Shown one piece after another: positions 43,911-54,289 of a DNA stretch of 64,000 nucleotides. The notes beneath the pieces are model-generated. The model did not search any database. It saw only the letters and a program-made list of their open reading frames with translations, and was not told the origin of the DNA. Within the stretch, counting starts at the first letter, position 1, and each line of letters begins with the position of its first letter. Both the position numbers and the translations under genes were made by a program. The stretch is from NCBI GenBank assembly GCA_023053575.1, contig JAKZAP010000007.1:17513508-17577507 (forward strand). Reading direction: 5' to 3'. Origin of the DNA: Branchinecta lynchi. Lineage: Eukaryota; Arthropoda; Branchiopoda; Anostraca; Branchinectidae.

Positions 43911-45593
43911 CGGCTGGTAAATTTGTTGACGTGCCTCGATTATCATTATATAATTAAAAATGAGAGGCATCGTCCTTTTGTCGTCTCAAAAGTGGCTTTG
44001 TCTAGTCTCCCTTTTATTTGTCCAAGAACGCTACCGCTTAAATCAGCAGTTTCGGCATTCACCATGAGATAAGTAGTCTTAGGTCAAAGCGACCCAGATC
44101 CGACTGGTACTGGTTGTCTCTGCCTGTCATTATTCCCTCATTAGCGTACCATAGACGTAGCTGACAATCGTTTATTTCTGTCAAATGTAGGCGAACTATG
44201 ACCTTCCCGCCATAAGAAGAAATGGAACCCTTGCGTGTGCATCCCTGGGACTATCAAGGCTAATCAGATATCCCTGAGGGATCGATTCGGGGATTTGGAA
44301 GATGGTGCCTCTCGACATAAATCTATCATGTCTCAATGGGTCCAGGCATTGTCACTTCTAGGGGGAGGCCTGCAATCAACGCGGGAAGCTCGGTAGCTTA
44401 AAAAGGGAAGTTTGTGAACAGAATGCGAGTCTAGGGGGAAAGAAACTTGCCTTCGAGAGGGGAAACGCATCCCTTATAGCCAGGTGCGGAAGAACATGAA
44501 AATAGCTGCGTTCACTGCACTCCGGGCTGTCTCTGGTTTTACCTCACCGGTGTTGGGTTCTTGTCCTATTGCGCGTTTTTGGTCTCACTGGTGACGTCAC
44601 TAGAACGTGCCTGCCGAACAGGTTCTGGTTAATCCGCACCGGTGAACACTAACCAGACACTGGGTGGTACTAAAATGGGTTATAAGATCGGGGAGCAGTC
44701 ACCGGTGAATGCAAAAACGCGTTATAAGAAGCACAAGTGAGTAGTGACAGGACAACGAACGCAGCTCATTCGCTATGCAACACGGGAAAAGACTCGTGAC
44801 TCTTCCGGATTCTGTGGGCACTTCAACCCTCTGATCACGCCTTAGTTGACGGTCTAGGCCAAATCACATTATAGGCCGAGGTCCTTCTTGTCATATAGTC
44901 TATAAGGCGAAACTGGAAAGATGTTAACGCTCCTTGTGCCGGGGGATGGTATTCGTTCTTGTCGGAAACAAAAGTAGGTTTAAAGATGATCTAGAAATAC
45001 GATGTTTCTGATTCAAACCATATATGTACATACATCGTGACGACAGCAAGATTTGCTGAGTGGTTATCCAGTCTAGATTTTAGTGTACAGCAAGTGACCG
45101 GTGATCCGACAGTACCACCACCAACACGTAGAAGAACATTAAAATCAGCATGTTTAGAGACGGACTCGCCTAACTTATCGCCGGCAGTGGTTTCTGCACC
45201 GCTTGTTTCGGCGGTGGAGTGGATAACCCTTGGACATTTTCCTTCGGCGAATGTGCTAAAATCGCTGAAAAAAGGGCATACATTCTACTATTTTATTCCG
45301 TTACTCGCAAGTAGCTAATCCCGTTGCTCTCCGCATGGATGTGGATTGGCGCCGGGATAATTTCGGTCCTTGATCATAATGAGTCATCATTGATGTAACA
45401 TCTGTCAGTTTTCCAGAACAGCATGTAATAGGTTCGTTACGAATATTTTCGTGCCTCCTTCGATTATATTTTCTTTCTTGCCCGGAATGGTTACTATGCA
45501 GGACAAGAATGTGGCATACCTGAAATATTGGCTGGTTGTGATGGCGAATCAGTACCAAGACTATGTTCGTGTAGCTGAAGGTCGGATTGGGAC
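43911..45593. other. No firm gene; a possible foldback at 44506-44772
   Basis: AGCTGCGTTC at about 44506 is repeated inverted (GAACGCAGCT) at about 44763, with CACCGGTG palindromes between them. No target duplication is seen. A 93-codon plus-strand frame (45037-45318, with DPTVPPPTRRRTLKSAC) looks moderately protein-like but has no splice sites or start context. Confidence 0.35.
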
Positions 45594-45766
45594 TACACTG
45601 TAAAAAGTTTCTCCGAGTACGGATTAAAGTTAACTGCAGTATTTGCGACTGGGGTTAATCTTATCTCTACTGGGATAAGATTAATCCGAGATCGAGATAA
45701 TCTTATTTCAATAGTGACAAGATTAATCCCAGTAATAAATCCTGCAAGATTTTTTTTTACAGTGTA
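45594..45766. mobile_element. TA-flanked MITE, CACTGTAAAAA ends
   Basis: TACACTGTAAAAA at 45594 and TTTTTACAGTGTA ending 45766 are inverted repeats flanked by TA, as in elements with a TA target duplication. The interior repeats GATTAATC and ATAATCTTAT-type phrases on both strands, so the whole element can fold back. It is 173 bp and non-coding. Confidence 0.7.
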
Positions 45767-46127
45767 GTACGTCCAGGTTTTCAAAAGGACCGTAACGGGG
45801 AAGACGTTCTTCAATCTCTTTGCCTTCAGATGTGAAACAGCGGTGATGCTTGTCGCTGTTTGCCTGGGAGCACCTTAGGATTCGCAAGGAAATGCCGAAG
45901 TATTTGAAGACTATTAATAAGAAAAAAGGCGAACGAGATTCAAAGGCGAATGAATAAAAAATGAACTTTAGTCTCATGTACGCCAAGGTAAGAAGTACTG
46001 TCTAGAAAAATAAAACGAGAGTCGAAGGCGAACAGGTAAAAGACGAGCTTGGAAGCGCCTAGATGTGATAAGGTTAACCTATATGAGTTTTGGAATGTAG
46101 TGGTAGGTTCCACCCTTTTTTCCGTAG

Positions 46128-46306
46128 TATTTAATGCTACAAACTTAATGGACGAGTCTCAGTGCACTATCGGCACACCACAATGGGACATCAAATGGGT
46201 GACCGCTGGTTCACCTCCACACGACAGCCTGAGTGATACCGGACGTCAAACGAGATCGGTTTATTGTGTTGACCCTAGCAAAACATTGCTAAACTGGTTT
46301 ATTTGA
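46128..46306 (+). CDS. Candidate alternative last exon
   Basis: A pyrimidine-rich acceptor (ACCCTTTTTTCCGTAG, ending 46127) opens a phase-1 frame of 58 residues. It begins FNATNLMDESQCTIG (an N-x-T sequon is included), continues with TPQWDIKWVTAGSPP and ends TLLNWFI before the TGA at 46304-46306. AATAAA follows at 46363. The phase fits the donors of candidates 1, 2 and 3. It lies 102 bases before the next acceptor (46408), so using it would end the transcript and give a shorter protein. The frame is also open upstream to 46049, so an unspliced reading cannot be excluded. Confidence 0.35.
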
Positions 46307-46362
46307 AGATGTATCGTTTAGTTTCTATGTTTTTTGTTACAAGTTACTGTGATTTTGTGTGA

Positions 46363-46368
46363 AATAAA
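46363..46368 (+). terminator. Polyadenylation signal AATAAA
   Basis: GTGTGAAATAAAGAATAACC, 57 bases after the stop codon of the preceding exon candidate and preceded by a GT-rich stretch. It would be functional only if that exon is used. Confidence 0.4.
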
Positions 46369-46408
46369 GAATAACCTAACCTAGTCTAATGTATTTTTTA
46401 TTTTGCAG

Positions 46409-46558
46409 AGGAGTATACTATAATCTCGACGCCAAGGCAAGAAGTCCTGTTCAAGAAAGGCTCAATAGCGAGGAAGAAGCCCGAACAGCAAGACACTCGC
46501 CCCCCTAGTAGTCAAGCGGGGGAAGAGTCACACTACCCCCACGACTGCCCTGAAAATA
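46409..46558 (+). CDS. Exon candidate 4: Pro/Glu/Lys-rich linker
   Basis: Strong acceptor TATTTTTTATTTTGCAG (ending 46408) and donor AATA|GTGAGT (46558/46559). It is 150 bases, phase 1 at both ends; the other two frames hit stops. The 49 full codons read EYTIISTPRQEVLFKKGS, a basic ARKKPEQQ, then SSQAGEESHYPHDCPEN. The composition suggests a flexible, charged extracellular or cytoplasmic linker with a single Cys. It follows in frame from candidates 1 or 2 and leads in frame into 46955. No domain is recognised. Confidence 0.5.
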
Positions 46559-46954
46559 GTGAGTACAACTTATTTGTCCTTCCAGCAGGCGGTCCGATAA
46601 CCTAATTTTGCTGAAGATCTGTGTTCTCAAACAAGCGGAAACTAAGTCAAATGCGCGTTTTCGAACCATAACATCTTCCGTGATCCGTAATTAAAAACCT
46701 GAACCTGTAATGCTCGGGCCCCACTAGAGTCACACCTAGTAATAACGCCGGTAATAAGGCCGTCTTACGGTCGAAATTGGGAAGAAAAGACGCTGAAAAC
46801 GTAAGATTGTCGAGATGGAAAAATCCATTTCCGCCATTTTGAAACGTATCTTTCGAGTGTTTGGAACAATCACAGACCAGAGTCGCTGATTTTAGCCAGT
46901 TGTTTACCATTGATTGATGATGGTGGTAATATATCTTGAATTTCTTCGTTGCAG

Positions 46955-46972
46955 GTGTGACCAGGATGAAAC
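46955..46972 (+). CDS. Candidate 18-base microexon
   Basis: TTTCTTCGTTGCAG ends at 46954 and GTAAGAGT starts at 46973, leaving 18 bases that in phase 1 encode VTRMK plus the split codons. Both splice sites are near consensus and the length keeps the frame. Such a small exon could arise by chance from two good sites close together. Confidence 0.3.
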
Positions 46973-46979
46973 GTAAGAG

Positions 46980-48113
46980 TGGGTAATAACCAAATTAACG
47001 AACAAAATTACGTACAGGTGTGACTGAATGTGTCTCGGTCATAATAGGTTTGGCGAAACCAACAAGCAGGTTTGATAGCCCCACATATTAGTGTAAATGC
47101 CCTTTTTCTTGCAAGCCATACTTTTTTGGTAAACGCATAAGTACCTCTGAAATTAGCTCCTTTCGGCAAATATGGAATAAAATCGGGAAGGTGAGGTAAT
47201 TTTGGCGACTTCGAGACAGTAGGAATTAACGTGGAAGATGGCATGAATGGCACTGTAGCCAGTTGCGTATTTTCGTACCATTTTCCTGTCTGAATAGGGT
47301 GGAAAACTTTATTTTTATTTCATCTCAGCTTCTTATGTTTTTATTTGCCTGTCCTCAAAAGTGCTCTTTCGTTCCATGATTTTCTTCTTTTTGACAGTTT
47401 CATTTTGAATTCCATCATTTGAGACAGTTTTGTTCTATATTTCCACGGAAAGTGGTTGAAAACGCTTCAGCGCGTCTCTTTCTTTTTTTTTAGCCTCTGT
47501 TTTGTATGTCGAATTGACTTTCCCCCAATGAAGACCTGTCCGCTTTTCGGTCCCCGTAAATGTCAAATGAGAGTTACAGTTCGGAAAGAAAGGCCAGGGT
47601 CTGTGGGAAACAGAGCACTAAAAATAAAAGTGCTTTGGAGAGGAAAAGGATTGGAAACATGACCTCCCACGCCAACCTGCTTGTGCGCTAACGGATTTTG
47701 CTAAGGGATGAAATCCGGATCTGAATACTTAGTATGTTTTAGCCAGATGGCCACACAGTACGATGAGTCCAAATTTCTCAGAATTACTTAGAGGCTGCTG
47801 CGACATATTATTAATTTTGTTCATCCATAACGCTCAAATGTCCGTCAACAGGACTTGTTGTGGACATGGACATTTCGGTATCTCATTGTCAAAAAAACTC
47901 TACACTTTACCATCCTTTCGTATTATCTGTCTCAAGCCCTTCTTAAGAAATATGCTTACCTTAATAGTCGAGTCTCTAGGATATCGTGGAACATTAGATA
48001 TTGTTTTTTGAGAAACTACTCCCTGTGGTCCAAAAGTTGATTACATTCATTCAAAATGTGACCCTCTTACACTTAATCCATATGTTTGACGTACATAGAA
48101 GTTCAGTTCTAGA
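46980..48113. other. No firm gene; one Cys-bearing frame at 47476-47662
   Basis: After a T-rich acceptor-like stretch (CTTTTTTTTTAG ending 47475) a frame reads KTCPLFGPRKCQMRVTVRKE and stops at 47660-47662. It would need a phase-2 entry, unlike the other plus-strand candidates, so I leave it unassigned. The rest is AT-rich. Confidence 0.3.
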
Positions 48114-48896
48114 GTTTGGGATCCCAAAACGTTAAGTCGAGGGATACCTATGACTTCGTAAGAGTTGTCTGTCTGTCCGTCCGTCTGTCAGCATGATAAC
48201 TCTCGAAGGGATGAGATATTTTGATGAAACTTGGTGTGAGGGTTTGTTTGGGTCAAGGGATAGGTCGAGCTCGTATATGGGCTCTGTCGCCCTACATTTA
48301 GGGGTGGAGGCTCAGATTAAGCGGTGAACAGAACATTTAAGTTTTATCTGAAATTGATTAAAGGTTCATTAGGGGCGACGAGATGTTCTGAATTCAATTT
48401 AGCTTAATTGGTTGCCGGACAAGTAGTTAGTCCGGGATCCGGCGGAAACCGGAAATATTGCAGAATGATGCAGAAATTTTTGATCAATTTCGTCAAATTA
48501 GATAAGACTTATAGGGGGTAAACACACACGTTGAATCATTATTTGAACTTTGTTTTCTCAGAAGTTTAGCCATTTGGATTAGCCACCTGTTCCTAATTTT
48601 AATATTTGACGGTGCAAAACGGATAAGTCAGCCACATTTTGTTAGAGCTATATTTCGGCCCTTCTTGGCAAGGGCCCTCTTCAGGCTCAAGCCGCCCAAG
48701 GTGGAAAATGAACTTCTGTTTGAATATCTGTTTGGCACCGTCAATTATTCGCAGTCAGCTTGGGCTGAAGGAATATCCGATTTTAATAGTAAAAATGTTC
48801 AACGAGTCTGGTGAAGAACGGGTATCTACAAGACCCATTTGTCTGCATCGAATATTAAATCTTTGGGATACCATCGAAACTTTTGGTCTTGTTATA
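48114..48896 (-). repeat. Dispersed repeat family A, copy 8 (inverted, with nested G element)
   Basis: Begins GTTTGGGATCCCAAAACG at 48117 and ends ATCGAAACTTTTGGTCTTGT near 48893. TCTGTCTGTCCGTCCGTCTG and GATATTTTGATGAAACTTGG are present in reverse orientation. The left half is interrupted by the insertion at 48605-48780. One CCGGATTCC unit with GACAAGTAGTTAGTCCGG remains. Confidence 0.8.
48605..48780 (-). mobile_element. Repeat family G, copy 5, inserted in an A element
   Basis: The 176 bp insert is flanked by TTTTAATA on both sides (48597-48604 and 48781-48788), and removing it restores family A text. It starts TTTGACGGTGCAAAACGG and has GGCACCGTCAA inverted at 48744-48754, followed by a 26-base tail ending GGCTGAAGGAATATCCGA. 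On the minus strand it carries GAGCCTGAAGAGGGCCCTTG and AAGGGCCGAAATATAGCTC, a 7 bp stem with GCCAAG loop. The 8 bp duplication suggests a hAT-like integrase, but the ends do not look like hAT ends. Confidence 0.75.
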
Positions 48897-48899
48897 TGA

Positions 48900-50962
48900 G
48901 AGTTGAAAATAATAAAAACAATCTTTTAACATCCAAGTTACGACGACAAGCTCGATTACGTGGAAGAACAGAAATCACCGCTATAGTAAAAACATCCAAA
49001 ATAAAAAATGGCAGAGAATCTCTTGATGAAATACACTATTGGCGTGACAGAAAGGGATTAAATTCAGTTCACCTTTACAGTATACTAGAACAATTTTATC
49101 CAGGAGCCCACTGATATATCAGGCTTGGTCGGGCGGGTCAGAGAATTTATTCCCATGTGGTCTTGAATTTGCATAAAAAAAGAATAATCATGTGCGGTGT
49201 CGGGGAATTTCATATTGGTAGTCGCGGGGGATTGCCTGTGGGCTAAGACTCGCAGGAAAGTTCACATGGCTCGGCTCCTTCATGGTCCAGAACAACAGCT
49301 TTTATTTCAACAAAAAGACAATATAGACGGAAGAACACTATTCAGGTATATTTGAAAAATGAAAAACTTCAGACACAGAATTCGAATAGTTGAATATTTC
49401 TAGTTTGTTAGACGTGCTCCCGCCGATAGTCATAACATAGAAAAATGAAACTGAAACAGAAGTGAAGAAAGAATTGCAATAGTTTATTAAACGTAGACAT
49501 GCCTGAAAGGGTGGTCAACATAATTTGCAGTGTAATGTTTATCAAATAATCACAAATTGGGTTGTCTGTCTAAAGAAAAGAAATGGTCTTTTGAGTCGAA
49601 TGCAATATTTGTACCCGGATCCGAAAATGTTATCAAATTGTTGGTGGTCATTTCGATTCTTAAATATGGCATTTCTTCTAAAAACCAACTTTACTGTATT
49701 TCTTCTTAACTAACATTTTCGTTCCATCGAATGTCACCTAGCTGATCGCCTGTCTCCAATTTCACCCTATTATGTGACTCCAATCGTGGATTAGGTCCCT
49801 GGTCATAGTGAATCATCTGTGAACTAGCAATGACATATTTGTGAGTAAGAAATACGAACTTGTAAACGACGATATTTACGGCTAAGATTTAGGCTAAAAC
49901 GTTCTTGTTCTCCCAACCGCTACATTAAATTTGCCATCACCTACATTGTCCGAGCGATGTTTTCTGTAGCAGTACAAATAATCTGCTTTGAATCTATGTT
50001 GTTGTTTGTTTGACCAAAATAGAGAGGCTGTGTGCAGCACTGTACAAAACCGTACATTATAGTCATGATAATTTTCTTTTCAAACATAACAGATTCTAAA
50101 TACTCTCGAATGGCTTCATGGCATTCGGCATGCTCGATAGCCAGAAAGAAGATACCAATATAATTTAACGATGGTCAACAAAATATGGAATTGGGAATGG
50201 TTGGAAGGGAGTAACGAAGGGATGGAAGGGAGAGTTCACGGGCATCTCTCCGATACTAAATCATTCGATCGTGACCGGAGGATTTGGAATATTATACTAT
50301 TCTTAACCCGTAGAGAGCGATCGGCAATTTAGTTGTTGGTCGAAGGACGGTAAGCCTCGCAGTAAGAAAGGTCGAGGGAAAGAAGTTGAAAAAGAAAATA
50401 ATTGTAATAAAAATAACCATAATGTTGTCCCAAGAACGGGGACAACTGTCAAGTATCCTAACCTCATTAATAAAAGAAAAAAAAGACATGACGTCCTCAG
50501 AACCGTCGATAAATCATCGATATTATAGAACGAACATGGCCTATACCATATCTTACTTAATACGTTAATACTTTACAAAAACTTGTGTTTTATTTTTATT
50601 TTTAAGATGACAGCCGATAGTTCGAGGTGTTACTTGGATTTTGTATCCATTTAAGGTATACCTTATCATCTGTCCACTAGGATTGGAAGCTCGGCATGCA
50701 GAGTCACGTTTGGTTGTTGCTTTGGTTGCAAAGTTCAGCTTGAACTGAAAACTAATGTTTTATTTAAGCTAGTCACCTATGCCGGATGAGGTGCATCGCG
50801 TGCGTGCGTGTGCACATCTAGGGTTTATTTTCCGCTAAGAACCTCTCTTAGAATTGCAGATTTTAGGAGGATCAGAAGGGGACAATATAGCGTGTTTACG
50901 CTTTCTGCTGACACTGTAAATGTCTATCGCTTGGTGTTCCTACTTGACCTTTATATATATAA
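48900..50962. other. No gene recognised
   Basis: A plus-strand frame (48902-49114, basic, KLRRQARLRGRTEI) follows the A element and ends in a stop; it has no splice context. The remainder, including 49500-50600, is AT-rich with only short frames. Confidence 0.4.
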
Positions 50963-51545
50963 ATATTCCTTCAGCCCAAGCTGACTGCGAAACGTGTTTG
51001 ATAGTGCAAAACGGATACGTCAGCAGAATTTTATTAGAGCTATATTTCGGCCCTTCTTGGCAAGGGTCCTCTTCAGTCTCAAAAGCGCTCAAGTTGGAAA
51101 AACGAACTTGTGTGAAAAACCACTACGAACCACTTACCTTAAATTTTACCTTAAATCGCACTTCCAGCGAGATAAGGTGGTGTTAACCTCCTGTAGAGTT
51201 TCTCGCTGGTTGGCGGCTTGATTGTCAGATCGTTGTTGTAACATCGGCTCACTGGCACTCCAGTGTAGCCGGCATTGATTGGTTGGTAGATGTTGTTGTC
51301 ACATCGTCTCACTGGAATCCCAGTGCAGCCGACATTCAGCATTTCGCCAGTCCTCGTCCACGCCTTTTCTGAAGCCATCCAGGGTAGCAGCGTTGATAGT
51401 TTTTTCGGAAAGGCTGTTCCAGAGTGGAACACTCCGTACAGAGCCGACTTGAGCGGTTTTGAGCTTGAAGAGGACCCTTGCCAAGAAAGGCCGAAATATA
51501 GCTCTAATGAAATTGAGCTGATGTATCCGTTTTGGTGAAAACCGA
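50963..51545. mobile_element. Family G inverted pair around a LINE-like tail
   Basis: Two G copies face each other: ATATTCCTTCAGCCCAAGCT..CGGCCCTTCTTGGCAAGGGTCC at 50963-51080 and GAGCTTGAAGAGGACCCTTG..GCCGAAATATAGCTC at 51450-51530. The arms match over about 90 bp. The interior has a doubled phrase (TTGTTGTAACATCG..CTCACTGGCA and TTGTTGTCACATCG..CTCACTGGAA) and a minus-strand LWNSLSEK frame. Either a composite element or chance insertion of two G copies near a LINE fragment. Confidence 0.55.
51299..51460 (-). pseudogene. Non-LTR retrotransposon ORF2, C-terminal remnant
   Basis: The minus-strand reading RSVPLWNSLSEKTINAATLD continues with GFRKGVDEDWRN, the typical ending of LINE ORF2 proteins (WNSLP.., then a short helix with Phe, then Asp-x-x-W). 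The Pro of WNSLP is replaced by Ser. There is no reverse transcriptase core nearby, so it is a truncated relic lying between the two family G arms. Confidence 0.6.
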
Positions 51546-51904
51546 AGTCGAGCAAACTGCAGATGGACGCCCTTGCCGTTCATGCGTTCTGACAGCGAAA
51601 TTCTAGTTGGAAGTAAATTCTAACCTTCAAATCAACAAAATACAGTCTATGTTCGTTTCGTCCAATGCTGTGATCGTTCTTTTGTTTTTTTGACGTTTAG
51701 ATATCAGGCCGAAAAACCTGCCGTTCTGGCCAATCACCTACTCGGGAGCAATAAGAGGCCCGAAAAGACCCAAACGCCAATTTCAAAAATCAGTGTAGTG
51801 CCTTAGGGGGGGGGGTATAAAAATAGCATAGGAAGTTCGAAGTTTTGGAAGAAGAATGCTTGAACACGTAGGTAGAGTGAATCAGTAGTACAGGTACGAC
51901 AGTT

Positions 51905-52275
51905 CCTTTAAAGGACCTGTCTTACCCATAATACTAATGCAACCTATTTTCATATCCATTTCATATATTTCTAAACCCGGAGACCCCAATTTTGTACGGT
52001 ACATTCTAACCCTCTAACAAAACCACGCTGATCTTCTCACTTGCCGTGTTTTGCTACCTTCGATGTGTATCACGCTGTTGGCGGTTGTCTGTGACAAGTT
52101 TTTCCATCAGAGAAACCGGTTATGTAAATTGTTTTCCCTGTTTTTGCTACAAGTCAACGGGTCTCGGAAAAGGCTTAAAGCAGCCGAAACCGTGGGTCAT
52201 TTTTTGAAAGCACACCATGGTTTTACAGTATTCAAATATTTTAAAATTTTAAAACTGTAAATAGTGCGGAGGGGT
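51905..52275 (-). repeat. Dispersed repeat family F, copy 6 (inverted)
   Basis: GGACCTGTCTTACCCATAAT, CTAAACCCGGAGACCCC, CTACCTTCGATGTGTATCAC, GAAACCGGTTATGTAAATTG, AAAGCAGCCGAAACCGTGGG. It is closest to copy 5 at 41725. Confidence 0.65.
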
Positions 52276-52689
52276 TCTCTCTTTACCAGTGACTAACTTC
52301 ATTTCCGTTAAACGGTACGACAAGTAGTCTTCATTACCTTTATCGTCTGTCTCCAAGAGAGGCAATCTTTTCCATATAGTTTGGGTTCTGTTTAGGTGAA
52401 CGTACAGTCTGAGGTCCCTATCCATGTCCGAACGATAAATCTGGCTGAGAATATGTAAACAATGTAAGGTGCATGCAAAACAAACAAGGGAGCGGAATGT
52501 TTCCGCGCAAAAATGGACGCATTTCTATGCAGACAATGAACTTCAAGGAGTTATGAATGACACTCAAATGGTTAGTAGCAACACCGGGAATTCCTGGCAA
52601 GACACGGTGCAGCTGGGGCATTATAAGTACGAGGAACGAATCTGGAGCTTGTACACCTGAACACGTTGGAATAAATTGTGTTCAACAAT
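52276..52689. other. No gene recognised
   Basis: Two overlapping 63-67 codon frames on opposite strands, without splice or start context. Confidence 0.45.
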
Positions 52690-53730
52690 AACAAGACCAA
52701 AGGTGTCGATGCGATCCCAAAAATCAAATATTTGATCCAGACAATTGGGTCTCGTGTTCACCAGATCCAGTCTTTGCCAGGCTAATCATTAGAGAAAACC
52801 AAGTTCAGATATACCTTTATAAGCCATGTCTATTTTGACGATACTGACCGAAACTTTCCGCTTCACTTCTGCCAAGTTTCCGGTTTCGCCCGAATTCCGA
52901 GCGAACTATTTGTCGAGCAAAAAAAGAAAATTCAGAATCGAATTTAGCGTACGGTATCTCCTTATCCCTATAAAGAAAATGTAATCAATTTCAAATAAAA
53001 ATTAACTTCTAAAAAGAACGGTTACAACCGGGTTCCGGACGAATTATAATGTCCGGTTAAAAAATGATCGTCATTTAACAGACTGAGCGTCTCTTCTTAC
53101 CCCTGAATCTGTCATCTAATCAACTTCAAATAAAACTTGTTACTTTTAACAAATTTTTTGGTTTTGGCCGGATTCTGGGCGAACTAGTTGTCCGGGTAGA
53201 AAAATGATTTTCAAATACGTGTTAAGCTTGTCTACTTACCCTTAAATCGAACATTTATTCAATTTCAATCAAACTTTTACTTTTAACCAACTATCCGGTT
53301 TTTGCCGGATTCCAGACAAACTACCCCTCCGGCAAGAAAATGATTTTCACCATCGTTTTCGGCATGTCTTCTTACCTCGAAATCGATCATTTAATCAACT
53401 TCAAATGAAACTTTTACTTTTAACCAACTTTACGGTTTTTGCCGGATTCCGGGCGAACTAATTGTCGGACGAGAAAATGTTTTGCATATTCGTGTTCATC
53501 ATGTCTTCTTACCCCGTAATCGACCATCACATTAGCTGTTTAAAAACATTTTTTTTGTCCCTTAATTTGAACCCCCTCCCTCACCCCTAAATGTAGGGCT
53601 ACAGAGTGCATCTACGAACTTAACCTTACCCTTGACCCAAAGATTCCTCACACAAACTTTCGTCAAAATGTCTCATTCCCTTCGAGAGTTATCGTGCTAA
53701 CCCTCCACTTACGTTTTGGGATCCCAAAAA
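52690..53730 (+). repeat. Dispersed repeat family A, copy 9 (longest, five internal units)
   Basis: AACAAGACCAAAGGTGTCG left end and ACTTACGTTTTGGGATCCC right end. CCGGRTTCC..CGAACTA units lie near 52893, 53034, 53170, 53308 and 53446, a spacing of ~138 bases. The microsatellite-like GACGGAC run before the right end is deleted (CGTGCTAACCCTCCACTT at 53693). Confidence 0.85.
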
Positions 53731-54289
53731 GACGGCAATCCTTAGAAAGCACTTAATGTAGGTGTGGGAAAATGCGTATTCTAGCCTACACATATTGGTA
53801 AAACGTCCTGTAAACAACTGATTGTCGGAAAATTTGTGAAGGATAAAATTCAAAGCAAGATATCCATTTTCAAAGTATGTTTTCAAGTATATTAGATAAT
53901 CTTTGCGAGAGTTTTACATAATTTTACTATGCGATCTGAGGAGTATCAAAACTTGACGATATAATGATAATAATAAATTAATAATTTAATTTTATGATCT
54001 CGTGGATTTACACATTATTGAAAGCTCAGTGTATTTTTGTTTCCTTTTCTTTGTCTATACTGCACTATTTTCCTCTTCTTAAGTGCGTAAATAACATTTC
54101 ATCATCATCATCATCAATAACAATATTTCAACAGAAAATGCTTTTGCTTCTAAATTTGTAGTTTACGCCAAGCTAAAAACCTATGAAGTCGAAGTGCACC
54201 CAACCAGATAAGAAGTGTGGGAAGAAAAGAGAAAGTTCACAAGTTTAACACATAATTTTCTTCTGTACGTAGGGGCGTCGCTAGTGCAT
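53731..54289. other. No gene recognised
   Basis: AT-rich; a short ATCATC microsatellite at 54097-54114. Confidence 0.45.

Noticed and set aside
44506..44772. AGCTGCGTTC inverted pair with CACCGGTG palindromes
   Set aside because: Only 10 bp of inverted match and no flanking duplication, so a MITE call is not justified; kept as a note in the regional entry.
45037..45318. 93-codon plus-strand frame with DPTVPPPTRRRTLK
   Set aside because: Moderately protein-like but without splice sites, start context, domain or poly(A) signal; mentioned only in the regional note.
50292..50568. Two overlapping 60-65 codon frames in AT-rich DNA
   Set aside because: Compositional artefacts (Lys/Ile and Phe-rich on opposite strands) without splice context.
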